A stretch of 64,000 nucleotides of DNA. Source: a virus. The stretch's first letter is position 1. The number at the start of each line of letters is the position of its first letter. The stretch spans positions 124,001 to 188,000 of IMG/VR virus record IMGVR_UViG_3300009164_000038. One strand, 5' to 3'. Made by a program: the position numbers and the translations under genes. Below are positions 54,839 through 63,200 of the stretch, in pieces. The notes beneath the pieces were generated by a model. The model saw only the letters and a list, made by a program, of their open reading frames with translations, had not been told where the DNA came from and ran no database searches.

Positions 54839-56773
54839 ATGAATTTCGCAAAAATGATAGCAAAAATTGATAGTATAGAATCGGCATCCGCTGTAGGTGA
54901 GGGCAAAGGCGACGATATTGCAGATAAAGTAGCCAAGAAAAAAGAAGAGCGCGACGATCCGTTTAGTAGTTCTTACAAAGATAAAGACGAAAAATCCAGT
55001 GGTGTTACCCGAGTTAAAGGTACGAGCTATGGTAATCAAGATTCCGAAGATGGACATAAATCCGACGATGATAGCGATCAAGACGAAGACGGCAAAAAGA
55101 AAAAGAAGAAAAAGTCTAAATTAGAAGAAGCCGACGAATGTACTTGCACCGATGATAAAGAAGATACGGATTGCCCAGTCCACGGCGATCATGTAGAAGA
55201 AGCTATACATACAGGTGCTGCTTTAAAAAAATATCAAGATAATCGTTTTGCACCTCAAAACGAACCAGCAAAAAAAGAATTAGATGAATTTGATATTGAT
55301 ACACTAAATCAGTTAGCATCACATCCAATGGCGGGCACTCTTGCAGCGGCAGGTGGAGCAGCAATTGGCGCTACAATTGGTAAAGGTATTACAAAGGCAG
55401 CCGATTGGTATAAAAATAGACAAGAAAAGAAGGCATGGGACAATCCAAATTTTCCCAAGACCAACGAAGGCGGCGAGAAAGAAGAAGAAGTTGAAGAAAG
55501 TGGTAGTGTTGTTAATCCAGTAATGATCCCTGCTATTAAGAGAAAGAGTAATGCAAGAGGAGGTAACTTCCCATTAGGGTTAGATCAAGTTCGTTCTGGA
55601 GAAATAGGACAGATACAAAAACTTGCCGGAATTGGTAATAACAATTTTAACGGACTAAAGCCAGTTACTATGCCCAAAGGCCCAGCTGGTCCACGCGGAT
55701 TAAATGAATCATTTGATCAAGCAATGGCAGAAGAACAAGTTGATGAAGTAACAGCGCCAGGACAAGAGGGCTGGGTTAAAGCAAATAAGGAACGCTTTAT
55801 TAAACAATATGGCGAAGAAAAAGGATTAAAGACATTGTATTCTACTGCATGGAAACGTCATCATGCCGCCAACGAAAGCAAAAATCTAGAAGAATGCTAC
55901 GACCAAGCAATGATGGCTCAGCCAGAAGAAACTGGTATGAACATTAACAGTTCAATGGATACCAAAACCGGAAGTAAGTCGCTGACTGTATCTGCACAAG
56001 GGCAAGCAGCAGAAGAACTAGCTCAAATATTAAAACTTTCTGGCTTACTTGATGGTGGTGCTAGTCATGAAATGGAACCAGAAGTTGTTGATATTGAACT
56101 AGACGAATATGCTAACGAACCATATCCAATTACACAAAGTGCAGAAGTGCAATTCAATTCGGGTAACGATATGCATAGAAAAAAACATAGTCAAACAGTT
56201 GGTGCACCAGTTGCAATTGGAAACCTAGCAGAACAACAAAAATTAGCCGAAATCGAACGCAGACTAATGGCACAATTAAATGAACTAAAAGTTGTAAGCA
56301 AAAAGGCTAAGCCAGACTTTTTAGATTTGAATAAAAACGGTAATACAGATGAGCCAATGACGTCTGCGGCCGCTGACAAAAAAGCAGGACCGCAGCAAGG
56401 TGTGGCGGAAGGCGTATCAAACATTAAACAAAAGATAATTAAGTTGTACAATCAAGGTCTTTCAGATGATGAAATTGCAGAACAACTAGGCATTGATAGC
56501 TATGATGTTAAGAGTGTACTTGATGATTACGAATGGGTGGCTGATACAACAGGCAAGGAGATTCGGAAGATCGCCCGCGAAAGCGCAATATTAGATGAAG
56601 CCAATACGGAATCTAAAAAAGAATTTGTAGCTCGTCAGGCAAGACTGGCTGCCGCAGGTACTGAAACTGCAAAAGATCCAGAAAGATTAAAAAGAATGAT
56701 GAAAATTCCTGGATACGCTGCTGCAATGGGGTTGGCTAAAAAAGCCGACACAGACGTTAAAAAGTCAAAATAA
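54839..56773 (+). CDS. Large charged low-complexity protein with EF-hand-like loop (644 aa)
   Basis: Starts MNFAKMIAKIDSIESAS. Mostly Lys/Glu/Asp/Gln-rich and probably disordered, with poly-Lys (KKKKKKSKLEE), CTCTDDKEDTDCPVHGDH (a Cys/His cluster), a small hydrophobic glycine-zipper-like stretch near residues 163-182 (AGTLAAAGGAAIGATIGKGI), and PDFLDLNKNGNTDEPM near residue 490-505, whose D-x-N-x-N-G pattern resembles a calcium loop. A helix-turn-helix-like segment near 533-560 (KLYNQGLSDDEIAEQLGIDS) could bind DNA. No family recognised. Position between gp16 and gp17 suggests a head/packaging role, perhaps a virion-packed protein, but this is inference. Confidence 0.7.
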   Translation: MNFAKMIAKIDSIESASAVGEGKGDDIADKVAKKKEERDDPFSSSYKDKDEKSSGVTRVKGTSYGNQDSEDGHKSDDDSDQDEDGKKKKKKKSKLEEADECTCTDDKEDTDCPVHGDHVEEAIHTGAALKKYQDNRFAPQNEPAKKELDEFDIDTLNQLASHPMAGTLAAAGGAAIGATIGKGITKAADWYKNRQEKKAWDNPNFPKTNEGGEKEEEVEESGSVVNPVMIPAIKRKSNARGGNFPLGLDQVRSGEIGQIQKLAGIGNNNFNGLKPVTMPKGPAGPRGLNESFDQAMAEEQVDEVTAPGQEGWVKANKERFIKQYGEEKGLKTLYSTAWKRHHAANESKNLEECYDQAMMAQPEETGMNINSSMDTKTGSKSLTVSAQGQAAEELAQILKLSGLLDGGASHEMEPEVVDIELDEYANEPYPITQSAEVQFNSGNDMHRKKHSQTVGAPVAIGNLAEQQKLAEIERRLMAQLNELKVVSKKAKPDFLDLNKNGNTDEPMTSAAADKKAGPQQGVAEGVSNIKQKIIKLYNQGLSDDEIAEQLGIDSYDVKSVLDDYEWVADTTGKEIRKIARESAILDEANTESKKEFVARQARLAAAGTETAKDPERLKRMMKIPGYAAAMGLAKKADTDVKKSK

Positions 56774-56782
56774 TACAATTCG

Positions 56783-56810
56783 GGTGGCTATTGCTAACAA
56801 AATAGTCACC
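56783..56810 (+). other. Hairpin before gp17 without T-run
   Basis: Ten-bp stem (one G-T pair) GGTGGCTATT / AATAGTCACC, 8-nt loop. Followed by a second inverted repeat ATGTAC-N6-GTACAT (56819-56836) just before gp17. No poly-T, so more likely an RNA-processing or stability element than a terminator. Confidence 0.5.
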
Positions 56811-56843
56811 AGTTAATTATGTACATATAAGTACATTTAACTT

Positions 56844-58409
56844 ATGAGTAAAGCACCCGAATTTGCGTTAGTCAAAAAACCTTTTACTATATCCTCTTTC
56901 ACTGAGGATGAACTACAAGAGTTTGTTAAATGCGCGGACCCAATCGATGGTCCGCAGCATTTCATGAACAAGTATTTTTACATACAACATCCTGTTCAAG
57001 GTAGGATATTGTATCACCCTTTTCCGTATCAAGCCAGATTAATTGATACATATCATAATTTTCGTTTCAGCATAAGTCTAATGCCTCGTCAAACAGGTAA
57101 AACTACTAGTGCAGCTGGATACTTATTATGGTATGCTATGTTTGTTCCTGACAGCACTATCCTGGTTGCAGCACACAAATACACAGGTGCTCAGGAAATT
57201 ATGCAACGTATACGCTATGCATATGAATCTGTTCCTGATTTTATACGTGCCGGAGTTACTAACTACAATAAAGGTAGTATAGAATTTGAAAATGGATCGC
57301 GTATAGTAGCACAAACAACCACCGAAACAACAGGTCGTGGTATGTCTATATCATTACTATACTCGGATGAGTTTGCTTACGTGAGACCTACCATTGCCAA
57401 AGAGTTCTGGACTAGTATTTCGCCTACACTTAGCACTGGTGGTAAAGCAATTATCACATCAACGCCTAACAGCGACGAGGATCAGTTTGCTATACTTTGG
57501 AAAGAAGCAAATAAATGTCTAGACGAGTACGGTAATACTACTACGTTGGGTATTAACGGATTTAAAGCATATCGGTCAACATGGGACGAGCATCCGGATC
57601 GTGACGAAAAATGGGCATCAGAAGAACGCGGACGTATTGGCCCAGACAGATTCAGGCGTGAACACGATTGCGAATTTTTGATTTATGATGAAACATTAAT
57701 AAATGCGTCAACATTATTAGATTTAGAGCCTAGTAACCCAATTGAAAAACAAGGTCAGATACGTTGGTTTTCTAAACCCAAAAAAGGATGCACCTATATG
57801 ATAGGATTAGATCCTAGTTTAGGTACTGGTGGAGACTTTGCAGCATTGCAGGTAGTTGAATTACCATCGTGTCGACAAGTGGCCGAATGGCAACATAATC
57901 GTACACCTATCCCCGGACAAATATATGTGCTTAAAGAAATATGTAATTATCTGTATGAACAAATTGGTACAGAAACTGACATATATTATAGCGTAGAAAA
58001 CAATTCAATTGGCGAAGCCGCATTGATTGCAATTGCAGAAGTTGGTGAGGAAAACATACGCGGAGTATTTTTAAGTGAGCCAGCAAGAGTAGGGCAAGCA
58101 AGGCGCTATCGTAAAGGGTTTACTACTACCAATAAAAGCAAAATTACTGCCTGCGTTAAGTTTAAAAGCATGGTTGAGCATAAAAAATTGTTCATTGGCA
58201 GTTCAAATTTAATTAGTGAACTAAAGACATTTGTTGCGTCAGGTGGCTCATTTGCAGCAAAAATTGGGGAAACTGACGATCTGGTAATGAGCATGTTGTT
58301 AGTTATACGTATGTTATCAATTTTGCAAAATTATGATCCTACTTTGGATAATCATCTTAAAGACGTGAACGACGAAACCATGATGCCTATGCCCTTCATA
58401 ATGTTTTAA
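56844..58409 (+). CDS. gp17: Terminase large subunit gp17-like (521 aa)
   Basis: ATPase part: Walker A MPRQTGKTT (about residues 80-88), Walker B LLYSDEFAYV (about 172-181), coupling motif ITSTPNS. Nuclease part (RNase H fold): MIGLDPSLGTGGDFAA, VENNSIGEAALIAI and DDLVMSMLLV. These are the standard T4-like gp17 motifs; T4 gp17 is 610 aa. Packages DNA into the prohead and cuts the concatemer. No Shine-Dalgarno is visible before the ATG at 56844, and two inverted repeats lie immediately upstream, hinting at translational control. Confidence 0.95.
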   Translation: MSKAPEFALVKKPFTISSFTEDELQEFVKCADPIDGPQHFMNKYFYIQHPVQGRILYHPFPYQARLIDTYHNFRFSISLMPRQTGKTTSAAGYLLWYAMFVPDSTILVAAHKYTGAQEIMQRIRYAYESVPDFIRAGVTNYNKGSIEFENGSRIVAQTTTETTGRGMSISLLYSDEFAYVRPTIAKEFWTSISPTLSTGGKAIITSTPNSDEDQFAILWKEANKCLDEYGNTTTLGINGFKAYRSTWDEHPDRDEKWASEERGRIGPDRFRREHDCEFLIYDETLINASTLLDLEPSNPIEKQGQIRWFSKPKKGCTYMIGLDPSLGTGGDFAALQVVELPSCRQVAEWQHNRTPIPGQIYVLKEICNYLYEQIGTETDIYYSVENNSIGEAALIAIAEVGEENIRGVFLSEPARVGQARRYRKGFTTTNKSKITACVKFKSMVEHKKLFIGSSNLISELKTFVASGGSFAAKIGETDDLVMSMLLVIRMLSILQNYDPTLDNHLKDVNDETMMPMPFIMF

Positions 58410-58416
58410 CTAAATA
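58409..58416 (+). promoter_or_regulatory. T4-late-like box ACTAAATA
   Basis: Begins at the last base of the gp17 stop, 25 nt before the next ATG, with AGGG between. Confidence 0.4.
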
Positions 58417-58441
58417 TACATAGCAACACAGGGTTATACCT

Positions 58442-59938
58442 ATGAAAAATAATATAGATAGAATAGCAGAAGAACTTTTTGATAAAATTCGTAGTCGATT
58501 TGACGATATAAGTTTGGGTGATGAAAATGTAGAAGAACCCAAAGACGATAATCCAAGTTTAGCTAGATTTTTTAACTTTGATTATAAATCAGCAGACGGT
58601 GTAAATTATGGTAATATTACCATGAGCATTTTGGATGAAGAAAGTTTGAAAATTTGGTACAGTTCAAATCTAACTGATAAAATACAAGAGCAAGAAGCAG
58701 ATGTTAAAGAATGGTTTAACTTTTTAAAGTCGCTTAGATATTTTGCTAAACGTAATATGATGAAGTTTGATGTTAGGGATATTAGCGCAGATAATTTAAC
58801 TATTAGAGATTTAAAGAGTATAGCTAATACAATGTCGTCTTATGATACAAACGACAAAGCTACTCAATCAGTTAACGAAAGTCAATTCTATAACAATAGT
58901 CGTACCAGCATACAAGAATTTGGGCCAGTTAAATTAGTTATACGTCATAGCGACCCTGTTAACGAAGAAATTCCAGGTTCTAGATCACGTAAAATTCATA
59001 ATATGTTTATAGAAACTGAGCTAGGCGAACGTTTTCTATTGCCCTTTAAAAGGGTAAATGCTGGCCGAGCAATGGCAGAACATTTAGCTCACGGCGGACT
59101 AATACACGACGACGTTAGTAAACATATCGTTGGCATAGTGAATGAAATGGGTAACTTGGCTTTCTTTGTACGTGGCACAAAAAATCGTGTATTTGAAGAT
59201 AATGAAACACAAGCAATGGTAGAAGCAGCTATTTCAAGATACCATAATTTACGTTCGGATTTAAAAAAATTGGGAGGTTCAAGAGGTTATGAGAATTTCG
59301 CAGAAACTTTTCAACCTTCTGCACCAATTGAAGAACAATACGACCTCGAAGAATTAAAAAATCGTTTTGTTAAAAAGATGTTTGATGACAGATTAACTAA
59401 CGCATTACCTTATGTTCATAGGGCTTACACTCAACACAAAATGACTGAAGAAAACAAATACATTAAAGAGTTTGACGATTGGGCAGACGAAGTAACCGGT
59501 GACGAAGACATTGATATTTCTGGAATAGGAAAATTAATGCAGAAACCAATTGAAGTGGGAATCGATGGGTTAGATGCTATTAATGCTATCAAACCGTTTA
59601 TACCAAATAATAACGAAGATTTGTTTTCGAAAATTAAAAAATTGGGTGACGATATTGGAAACTCAGTTGATGCCAGACCGGTTATACACGACTGGCTACA
59701 AGACAATGGATATCCCTCTTCTTTTAAAAGTGAAACAGATCCGGAACAAGAACCTCAGCCAGAGCTACCACCACCTCCGGCGCCTGCACCGGAACCTGCA
59801 GAACCGACTCCAACTCCTACTGCACCACCGCCCCAACCAAAGGCACCACCTCAGCCTGGAGTGTTACCACAGCCTATGCCATTACCCGGCAAACCATTAG
59901 CTGAACTAGCGGCATTAAAGCGGTTAGCAGGACTTTAA
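58442..59938 (+). CDS. Conserved phage protein of unknown function with proline-rich tail (498 aa)
   Basis: Starts MKNNIDRIAEELFDKIRSRFDD. Folded region to about residue 420: an N-terminal helical domain and a central alpha/beta segment (VKLVIRHSDPVNEE; FIETELGERFLLPFKRVNAGRAMAEHLAHGG; HIVGIVNEMGNLAFFVRG). Residues 435-480 are proline-rich (PPPPAPAPEPAEPTPTPTAP), then LAELAALKRLAGL at the end. I recall homologues next to terminase or gp32 genes in aquatic T4-like phages without function. Ends 1 bp before a terminator, so it closes the packaging operon. Confidence 0.75.
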   Translation: MKNNIDRIAEELFDKIRSRFDDISLGDENVEEPKDDNPSLARFFNFDYKSADGVNYGNITMSILDEESLKIWYSSNLTDKIQEQEADVKEWFNFLKSLRYFAKRNMMKFDVRDISADNLTIRDLKSIANTMSSYDTNDKATQSVNESQFYNNSRTSIQEFGPVKLVIRHSDPVNEEIPGSRSRKIHNMFIETELGERFLLPFKRVNAGRAMAEHLAHGGLIHDDVSKHIVGIVNEMGNLAFFVRGTKNRVFEDNETQAMVEAAISRYHNLRSDLKKLGGSRGYENFAETFQPSAPIEEQYDLEELKNRFVKKMFDDRLTNALPYVHRAYTQHKMTEENKYIKEFDDWADEVTGDEDIDISGIGKLMQKPIEVGIDGLDAINAIKPFIPNNNEDLFSKIKKLGDDIGNSVDARPVIHDWLQDNGYPSSFKSETDPEQEPQPELPPPPAPAPEPAEPTPTPTAPPPQPKAPPQPGVLPQPMPLPGKPLAELAALKRLAGL

Positions 59939-59939
59939 C

Positions 59940-59965
59940 AATTTGGGCAGATTGATGCCCAAATT
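59940..59965 (+). terminator. Intrinsic terminator closing the packaging gene block
   Basis: Ten-bp stem AATTTGGGCA / TGCCCAAATT with loop GATTGA; weak T content after it. It ends 2 bp before the -35 of the gp32 promoter, isolating early from late transcription. Confidence 0.7.
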
Positions 59966-59967
59966 TG

Positions 59968-59996
59968 TTGACTTTCTTTATATATTATTATATACT
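59968..59996 (+). promoter_or_regulatory. Sigma70 promoter for gp32 (TTGACT-17-TATACT)
   Basis: One mismatch in each hexamer and an exact 17-bp spacer. Gives a leader of about 90 nt before the gp32 ATG. A late-like ACTAAATA lies at 60010-60017, 75 nt before the ATG, of doubtful relevance. Confidence 0.7.
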
Positions 59997-60024
59997 GCCT
60001 TACGTATGTACTAAATACATATGT

Positions 60025-60046
60025 TACATTCTAATTTCTGAATGTA
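60025..60046 (+). promoter_or_regulatory. Inverted repeat in the gp32 leader
   Basis: TACATTC-N8-GAATGTA within the predicted untranslated leader, followed by about 30 nt of unstructured A/U-rich sequence and AAAGGAAA before the ATG. T4 gp32 represses its own translation through a structured leader followed by unstructured RNA; this layout is similar. The pairing is short and no pseudoknot was found by eye. Confidence 0.4.
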
Positions 60047-60092
60047 TCTAAGCAAACTTAAAGACCATCTTAATTTATAAAGGAAACACATC

Positions 60093-61103
60093 ATGGCAAC
60101 TACTCTAGCAGAAATCCGCGCAAAATTGCAAGCAGCCGAGAACCGTGGCTCAACTGGTTCACAATCAAATGGCGAATCGCCCATTTATCCGCACTGGAAT
60201 ATCCAAGAAGGTACTAGTGCAAAAATCCGTTTCTTACCCGACGCAGACCCAAAAAATTCATACTTCTGGGTTCAACGTGAAATGATCAAATTGTCATTTG
60301 TTGGCGTTAAAGGTCAAGCTGATAGCCGTCCTGTGCAAGTGCAGGTTCCATGTATGGAAATGTACGGTAAAGATGTACCATGCCCTATCTTGGCAGAAGT
60401 CCGTCCTTGGTTTAAAGACCCAGCATTGGAAGAAATGGGCCGTAAATACTGGAAGAAAAAATCCTATTTGTTCCAGGGTTTCGTGCGTGAGAATCCATTG
60501 AGCGATGAAAAGACTCCAGAGAATCCAATACGTCGTTTCATTATCAGTCCTCAGATTTTTAACTTAATCAAAAGTGCAATAATGGATCCCGATCTTGAAA
60601 ACATGCCTACAGACTACAATGCTGGGCTTGACTTTACAGTTACTAAGACTACCAAGGGTGGTTATAGTGACTACAACACTAGTAAGTGGGCTCGTAAAGA
60701 AAGCGCATTGACTAATGCTGAACAAGATGCAATTGAAAAATTTGGATTGTTTAATCTATCTGAATTTATGCCCAAGAAGCCAGGCGAAGTTGAACTCAAA
60801 GTAATGAAGGAAATGTTTGAAGCCAGTGTTAATGGCGCAGAATATGATCCAGAGCGTTGGGGACAATATTTTAAGCCTAGCGGCATGAACTTCAGTGATG
60901 CTGCACCATCAGCTAAACCGGCAGCAGCAGCACCGGCAGAATCTACTCCTTGGGAAGATGATGTATCGGCAGCTGAGAAATCTTTTACACCAGCAGAGCC
61001 TACTCCAACAGCACCTACTCCAACAGCACCTGTTGCAGCACCGGCTACTTCAAGCCAACGTGCAGAAGATATCCTAGCAATGATTCGTAATCGTCAGAAG
61101 TAA
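60093..61103 (+). CDS. gp32: Single-stranded DNA-binding protein gp32-like (336 aa)
   Basis: Basic N-terminal segment, then the gp32 core: KIRFLPDADPKNSYFWVQRE, CMEMYGKDVPC, RKYWKKKSYLFQGFV, RRFIISPQIFNLIKSAIMD and LDFTVTKTTKGGYSDY. The C-terminal third is Ala/Pro/Glu-rich (AAPAESTPWEDDVSAAEKS) and ends in EDILAMIRNRQK; in T4 the acidic tail recruits replication and recombination partners. C87 and C97 match the C-x9-C of the T4 zinc site, but the third Cys is Leu100 and no matching His is seen, so zinc binding is doubtful. Coats ssDNA in replication and works with UvsX/UvsY encoded next. AAAGGAAA ribosome site. Confidence 0.9.
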   Translation: MATTLAEIRAKLQAAENRGSTGSQSNGESPIYPHWNIQEGTSAKIRFLPDADPKNSYFWVQREMIKLSFVGVKGQADSRPVQVQVPCMEMYGKDVPCPILAEVRPWFKDPALEEMGRKYWKKKSYLFQGFVRENPLSDEKTPENPIRRFIISPQIFNLIKSAIMDPDLENMPTDYNAGLDFTVTKTTKGGYSDYNTSKWARKESALTNAEQDAIEKFGLFNLSEFMPKKPGEVELKVMKEMFEASVNGAEYDPERWGQYFKPSGMNFSDAAPSAKPAAAAPAESTPWEDDVSAAEKSFTPAEPTPTAPTPTAPVAAPATSSQRAEDILAMIRNRQK

Positions 61104-61112
61104 AAAACACGG

Positions 61113-61145
61113 CTTGGGCCTCTGCGACTTTGTCGTACGCCCGGG
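61113..61145 (+). other. Two-part hairpin between gp32 and uvsX
   Basis: Outer stem CTTGGGC / GCCCGGG (with G-T pairs) and inner stem GCGAC / GTCGT around TTT. No T-run follows, so read-through into uvsX is expected. It could be an attenuator, processing site or mRNA stabiliser at the gp32 3' end. It is GC-rich against an AT-rich background. Confidence 0.6.
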
Positions 61146-61166
61146 TTATCTATTAGGAGTAAAAGT

Positions 61167-62237
61167 ATGGCGAAACCATTTGACGTAAGTAAATTTAGAA
61201 AAACTATCACCAAAGCAATTGACGGCATTGGCTTTGGATTCAATGATCCTACAGACTGGATCAGTACAAACAACTATGCATTGAACTACCTTATCTCGGG
61301 TGAGTTTAATAAAGGAATTCCTTTAGGCAAAGTAACAGTATTTGCTGGAGAGTCTGGCGCAGGTAAGAGCTTCATCTGTAGCGGCAATCTAGTTAAAAAT
61401 GCACAATCACAGGGCATTTATGTTATCTTAATTGATACAGAAAATGCATTAGATGAAAAATGGCTACATGATCTTGGAGTAGATACCACCGAGAGTAAGT
61501 TACTTAAACTTAACATGGCTATGATTGACGATGTAGCTAGAATGATCAGTGAGTTTGTTAAAGAATATAAATCAATCCCAGAAGGCGATCGTCCTAAGGT
61601 ATTGTTTGTATTAGACAGTCTCGGTATGATGTTAACACCAACAGATGTTAACCAATTTGAAGCAGGTGACATGAAAGGTGATATGGGCCGAAAGCCTAAA
61701 GCACTTACAAGTCTTGTTCGTAATTGTGTTAACATGTTTGGTAACTTGAACTTAGGGTTGGTATGTACCAATCATACATACGCAAGCCAAGACATGTTTG
61801 ACCCAGATGACAAGATTAGCGGCGGGCAAGGATTTATCTATGCAAGTAGTATTGTAGTTGCTATGAAGAAACTCAAACTCAAAGAAGATGAAGATGGCAA
61901 TAAGATATCAGAAGTAAAAGGTATCCGTGCCGCGTGTAAGATTATGAAAACACGTTATGCCAAGCCCTTTGAAAGTGTACAAGTTAAGATTCCATATGAA
62001 ACAGGTATGAATCCTTACAGTGGACTAACTGATTTGATTGAAGCACGTAATATGCTCAAGAAAGAAGGTAATAGTTTAGTGTACACTACAGCAGACGGAG
62101 AGATCATTAAGAAGTTCCGTAAGGCGTGGGAACGCAACGACGAGGAATGTTTGGACAAAGTGATGGCAGATATTGAGGCCAATCCTAACATTGCGCAGAA
62201 TAAAGATGTTACAATAGCCGACGAGGAGTTAATATGA
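61167..62237 (+). CDS. uvsX: UvsX RecA-like recombinase (356 aa)
   Basis: Walker A GESGAGKS at residues 61-68, Walker B VLFVLDSLG with D150, and loop regions GDMKGDMGRKPKALTSLVRN and GGQGFIYASSIVVAMKKL. This is the T4 UvsX pattern (T4: 391 aa). Forms filaments on ssDNA for strand exchange in recombination-dependent replication, loaded by UvsY onto gp32-coated DNA. AGGAG before the ATG. Its stop overlaps the next start by ATGA. The gene probably shares the gp32 transcript. Confidence 0.95.
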   Translation: MAKPFDVSKFRKTITKAIDGIGFGFNDPTDWISTNNYALNYLISGEFNKGIPLGKVTVFAGESGAGKSFICSGNLVKNAQSQGIYVILIDTENALDEKWLHDLGVDTTESKLLKLNMAMIDDVARMISEFVKEYKSIPEGDRPKVLFVLDSLGMMLTPTDVNQFEAGDMKGDMGRKPKALTSLVRNCVNMFGNLNLGLVCTNHTYASQDMFDPDDKISGGQGFIYASSIVVAMKKLKLKEDEDGNKISEVKGIRAACKIMKTRYAKPFESVQVKIPYETGMNPYSGLTDLIEARNMLKKEGNSLVYTTADGEIIKKFRKAWERNDEECLDKVMADIEANPNIAQNKDVTIADEELI

Positions 62238-62464
62238 GTATCGAAATTGACACACTATCCGAAGTTTACACAATCCTTAAACAATATATTCCAGTTAAGG
62301 ATCGTCAAGAAGCAGCCGATAACCTAATGGGGTTGCTGGTTGATATGCTTGACGATCTTGAACTTAAAGAATTGAGTGGTGTAGATTCTGTATTGAGCAG
62401 GGCATATAAAGAATATGCCGGCGAATCCGACGAAGAAGAGATTGATCTAGGCTACGAAGATTAA
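62234..62464 (+). CDS. Small acidic protein coupled to uvsX (76 aa)
   Basis: MSIEIDTLSEVYTILKQYIP... with a strongly acidic C-terminus (ESDEEEIDLGYED). Overlaps uvsX by ATGA and lies 2 nt before the UvsY-like gene, so it is coupled to recombination genes. Predicted helical. Inference: an accessory or regulator of UvsX/UvsY, possibly a DNA-mimic-like acidic partner; not recognised as a named family. Confidence 0.75.
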   Translation: MSIEIDTLSEVYTILKQYIPVKDRQEAADNLMGLLVDMLDDLELKELSGVDSVLSRAYKEYAGESDEEEIDLGYED

Positions 62465-62466
62465 CA

Positions 62467-62919
62467 ATGTGGTATAATCGAGTTGTCGATTCTCTTAATG
62501 CAATACCTGATTTTATTGACTACTACGAAAACGAGTTAAATTCAGCACGTACCGAATGCCGAATTTCGGGTATTGTAGAAAAAAATATTGCAGCTCTGCC
62601 GGGTATAACAGAACATAGATTTAATCAGCTTCAAGAAATTGAAGCTGTATTAAACTTTCTCAACATACAGCTAAAGAAAATTAGACGTAAGCACTTCCAA
62701 AAATATTTGGAAGGATATGCCCGTGCATTAACTAGTCGTGATGCAGAAAAATATGTTGACGGCGAGGATGAAGTAATTGACTACGAAACAATTATTAACT
62801 CTGTGGCACTAGTGCGTAATAAGTACTTAGGTATACTTAAAGGTCTTGAAACCAAAGCATTCCAATTGAGTAATATAACCCGATTGCGAGTTGCCGGAAT
62901 GGAAGATATATCTGTATAA
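62467..62919 (+). CDS. uvsY: UvsY-like recombination mediator (150 aa)
   Basis: Entirely helical with the features of T4-like UvsY: central IQLKKIRRKHFQKYLEGYARALTSRD followed by AEKYVDGEDEVIDY (quoted in parts), then VRNKYLGILKGLETKAFQLSNI and a C-terminal RLRVAGMED. T4 UvsY is 137 aa and forms hexamers that help UvsX displace gp32. Position just after uvsX supports the call. A clear Shine-Dalgarno is not visible; coupling to the preceding gene is likely. Confidence 0.75.
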   Translation: MWYNRVVDSLNAIPDFIDYYENELNSARTECRISGIVEKNIAALPGITEHRFNQLQEIEAVLNFLNIQLKKIRRKHFQKYLEGYARALTSRDAEKYVDGEDEVIDYETIINSVALVRNKYLGILKGLETKAFQLSNITRLRVAGMEDISV

Positions 62920-62925
62920 CCTATC

Positions 62926-63195
62926 GTGAATGATATACAATTTAGAGCACAAACTTTACTAGAACAATGGCATAGATATAGAAATAGCGGAAGCTGTGTA
63001 GATCTATTGGATATACAGCAAGCTAAAGACTATATGGATAAAATGGCTGAAGTTCTCACGGCTCAAATGTATTGTTCACTTACAGATATTGATTTAAGTG
63101 ACCAATGCGATCGCTTTGAATTTGAACTTTTTAAGTTCAAAAACAAGTTATTTAAAGATTTGATATCTGGATTACAAGTATTGATCGATAAATAA
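62926..63195 (+). CDS. Small helical protein, function unknown (89 aa), GTG start
   Basis: GTG at 62926 opens the frame (NDIQFRAQTLLEQWHRYRNS); the nearby ATG at 62931 is in another frame and closes after ten codons. Lies 6 nt after uvsY. Helical, with several aromatic residues and acidic/basic mix; no motif recognised. Inference: part of the recombination operon by position. Confidence 0.65.
   Translation: MNDIQFRAQTLLEQWHRYRNSGSCVDLLDIQQAKDYMDKMAEVLTAQMYCSLTDIDLSDQCDRFEFELFKFKNKLFKDLISGLQVLIDK
63187..63194 (+). promoter_or_regulatory. T4-late-like box GATAAATA adjacent to start codon
   Basis: Overlaps the stop of the 89-aa gene and ends 6 nt before the ATG at 63201; no Shine-Dalgarno is present. 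Confidence 0.35.
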
Positions 63196-63200
63196 CAAAT

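Noticed and set aside
60010-60017. ACTAAATA as a late promoter for gp32
   Set aside because: It is 75 nt from the start, far outside the 18-31 nt range of other boxes, and gp32 has a good sigma70 promoter.
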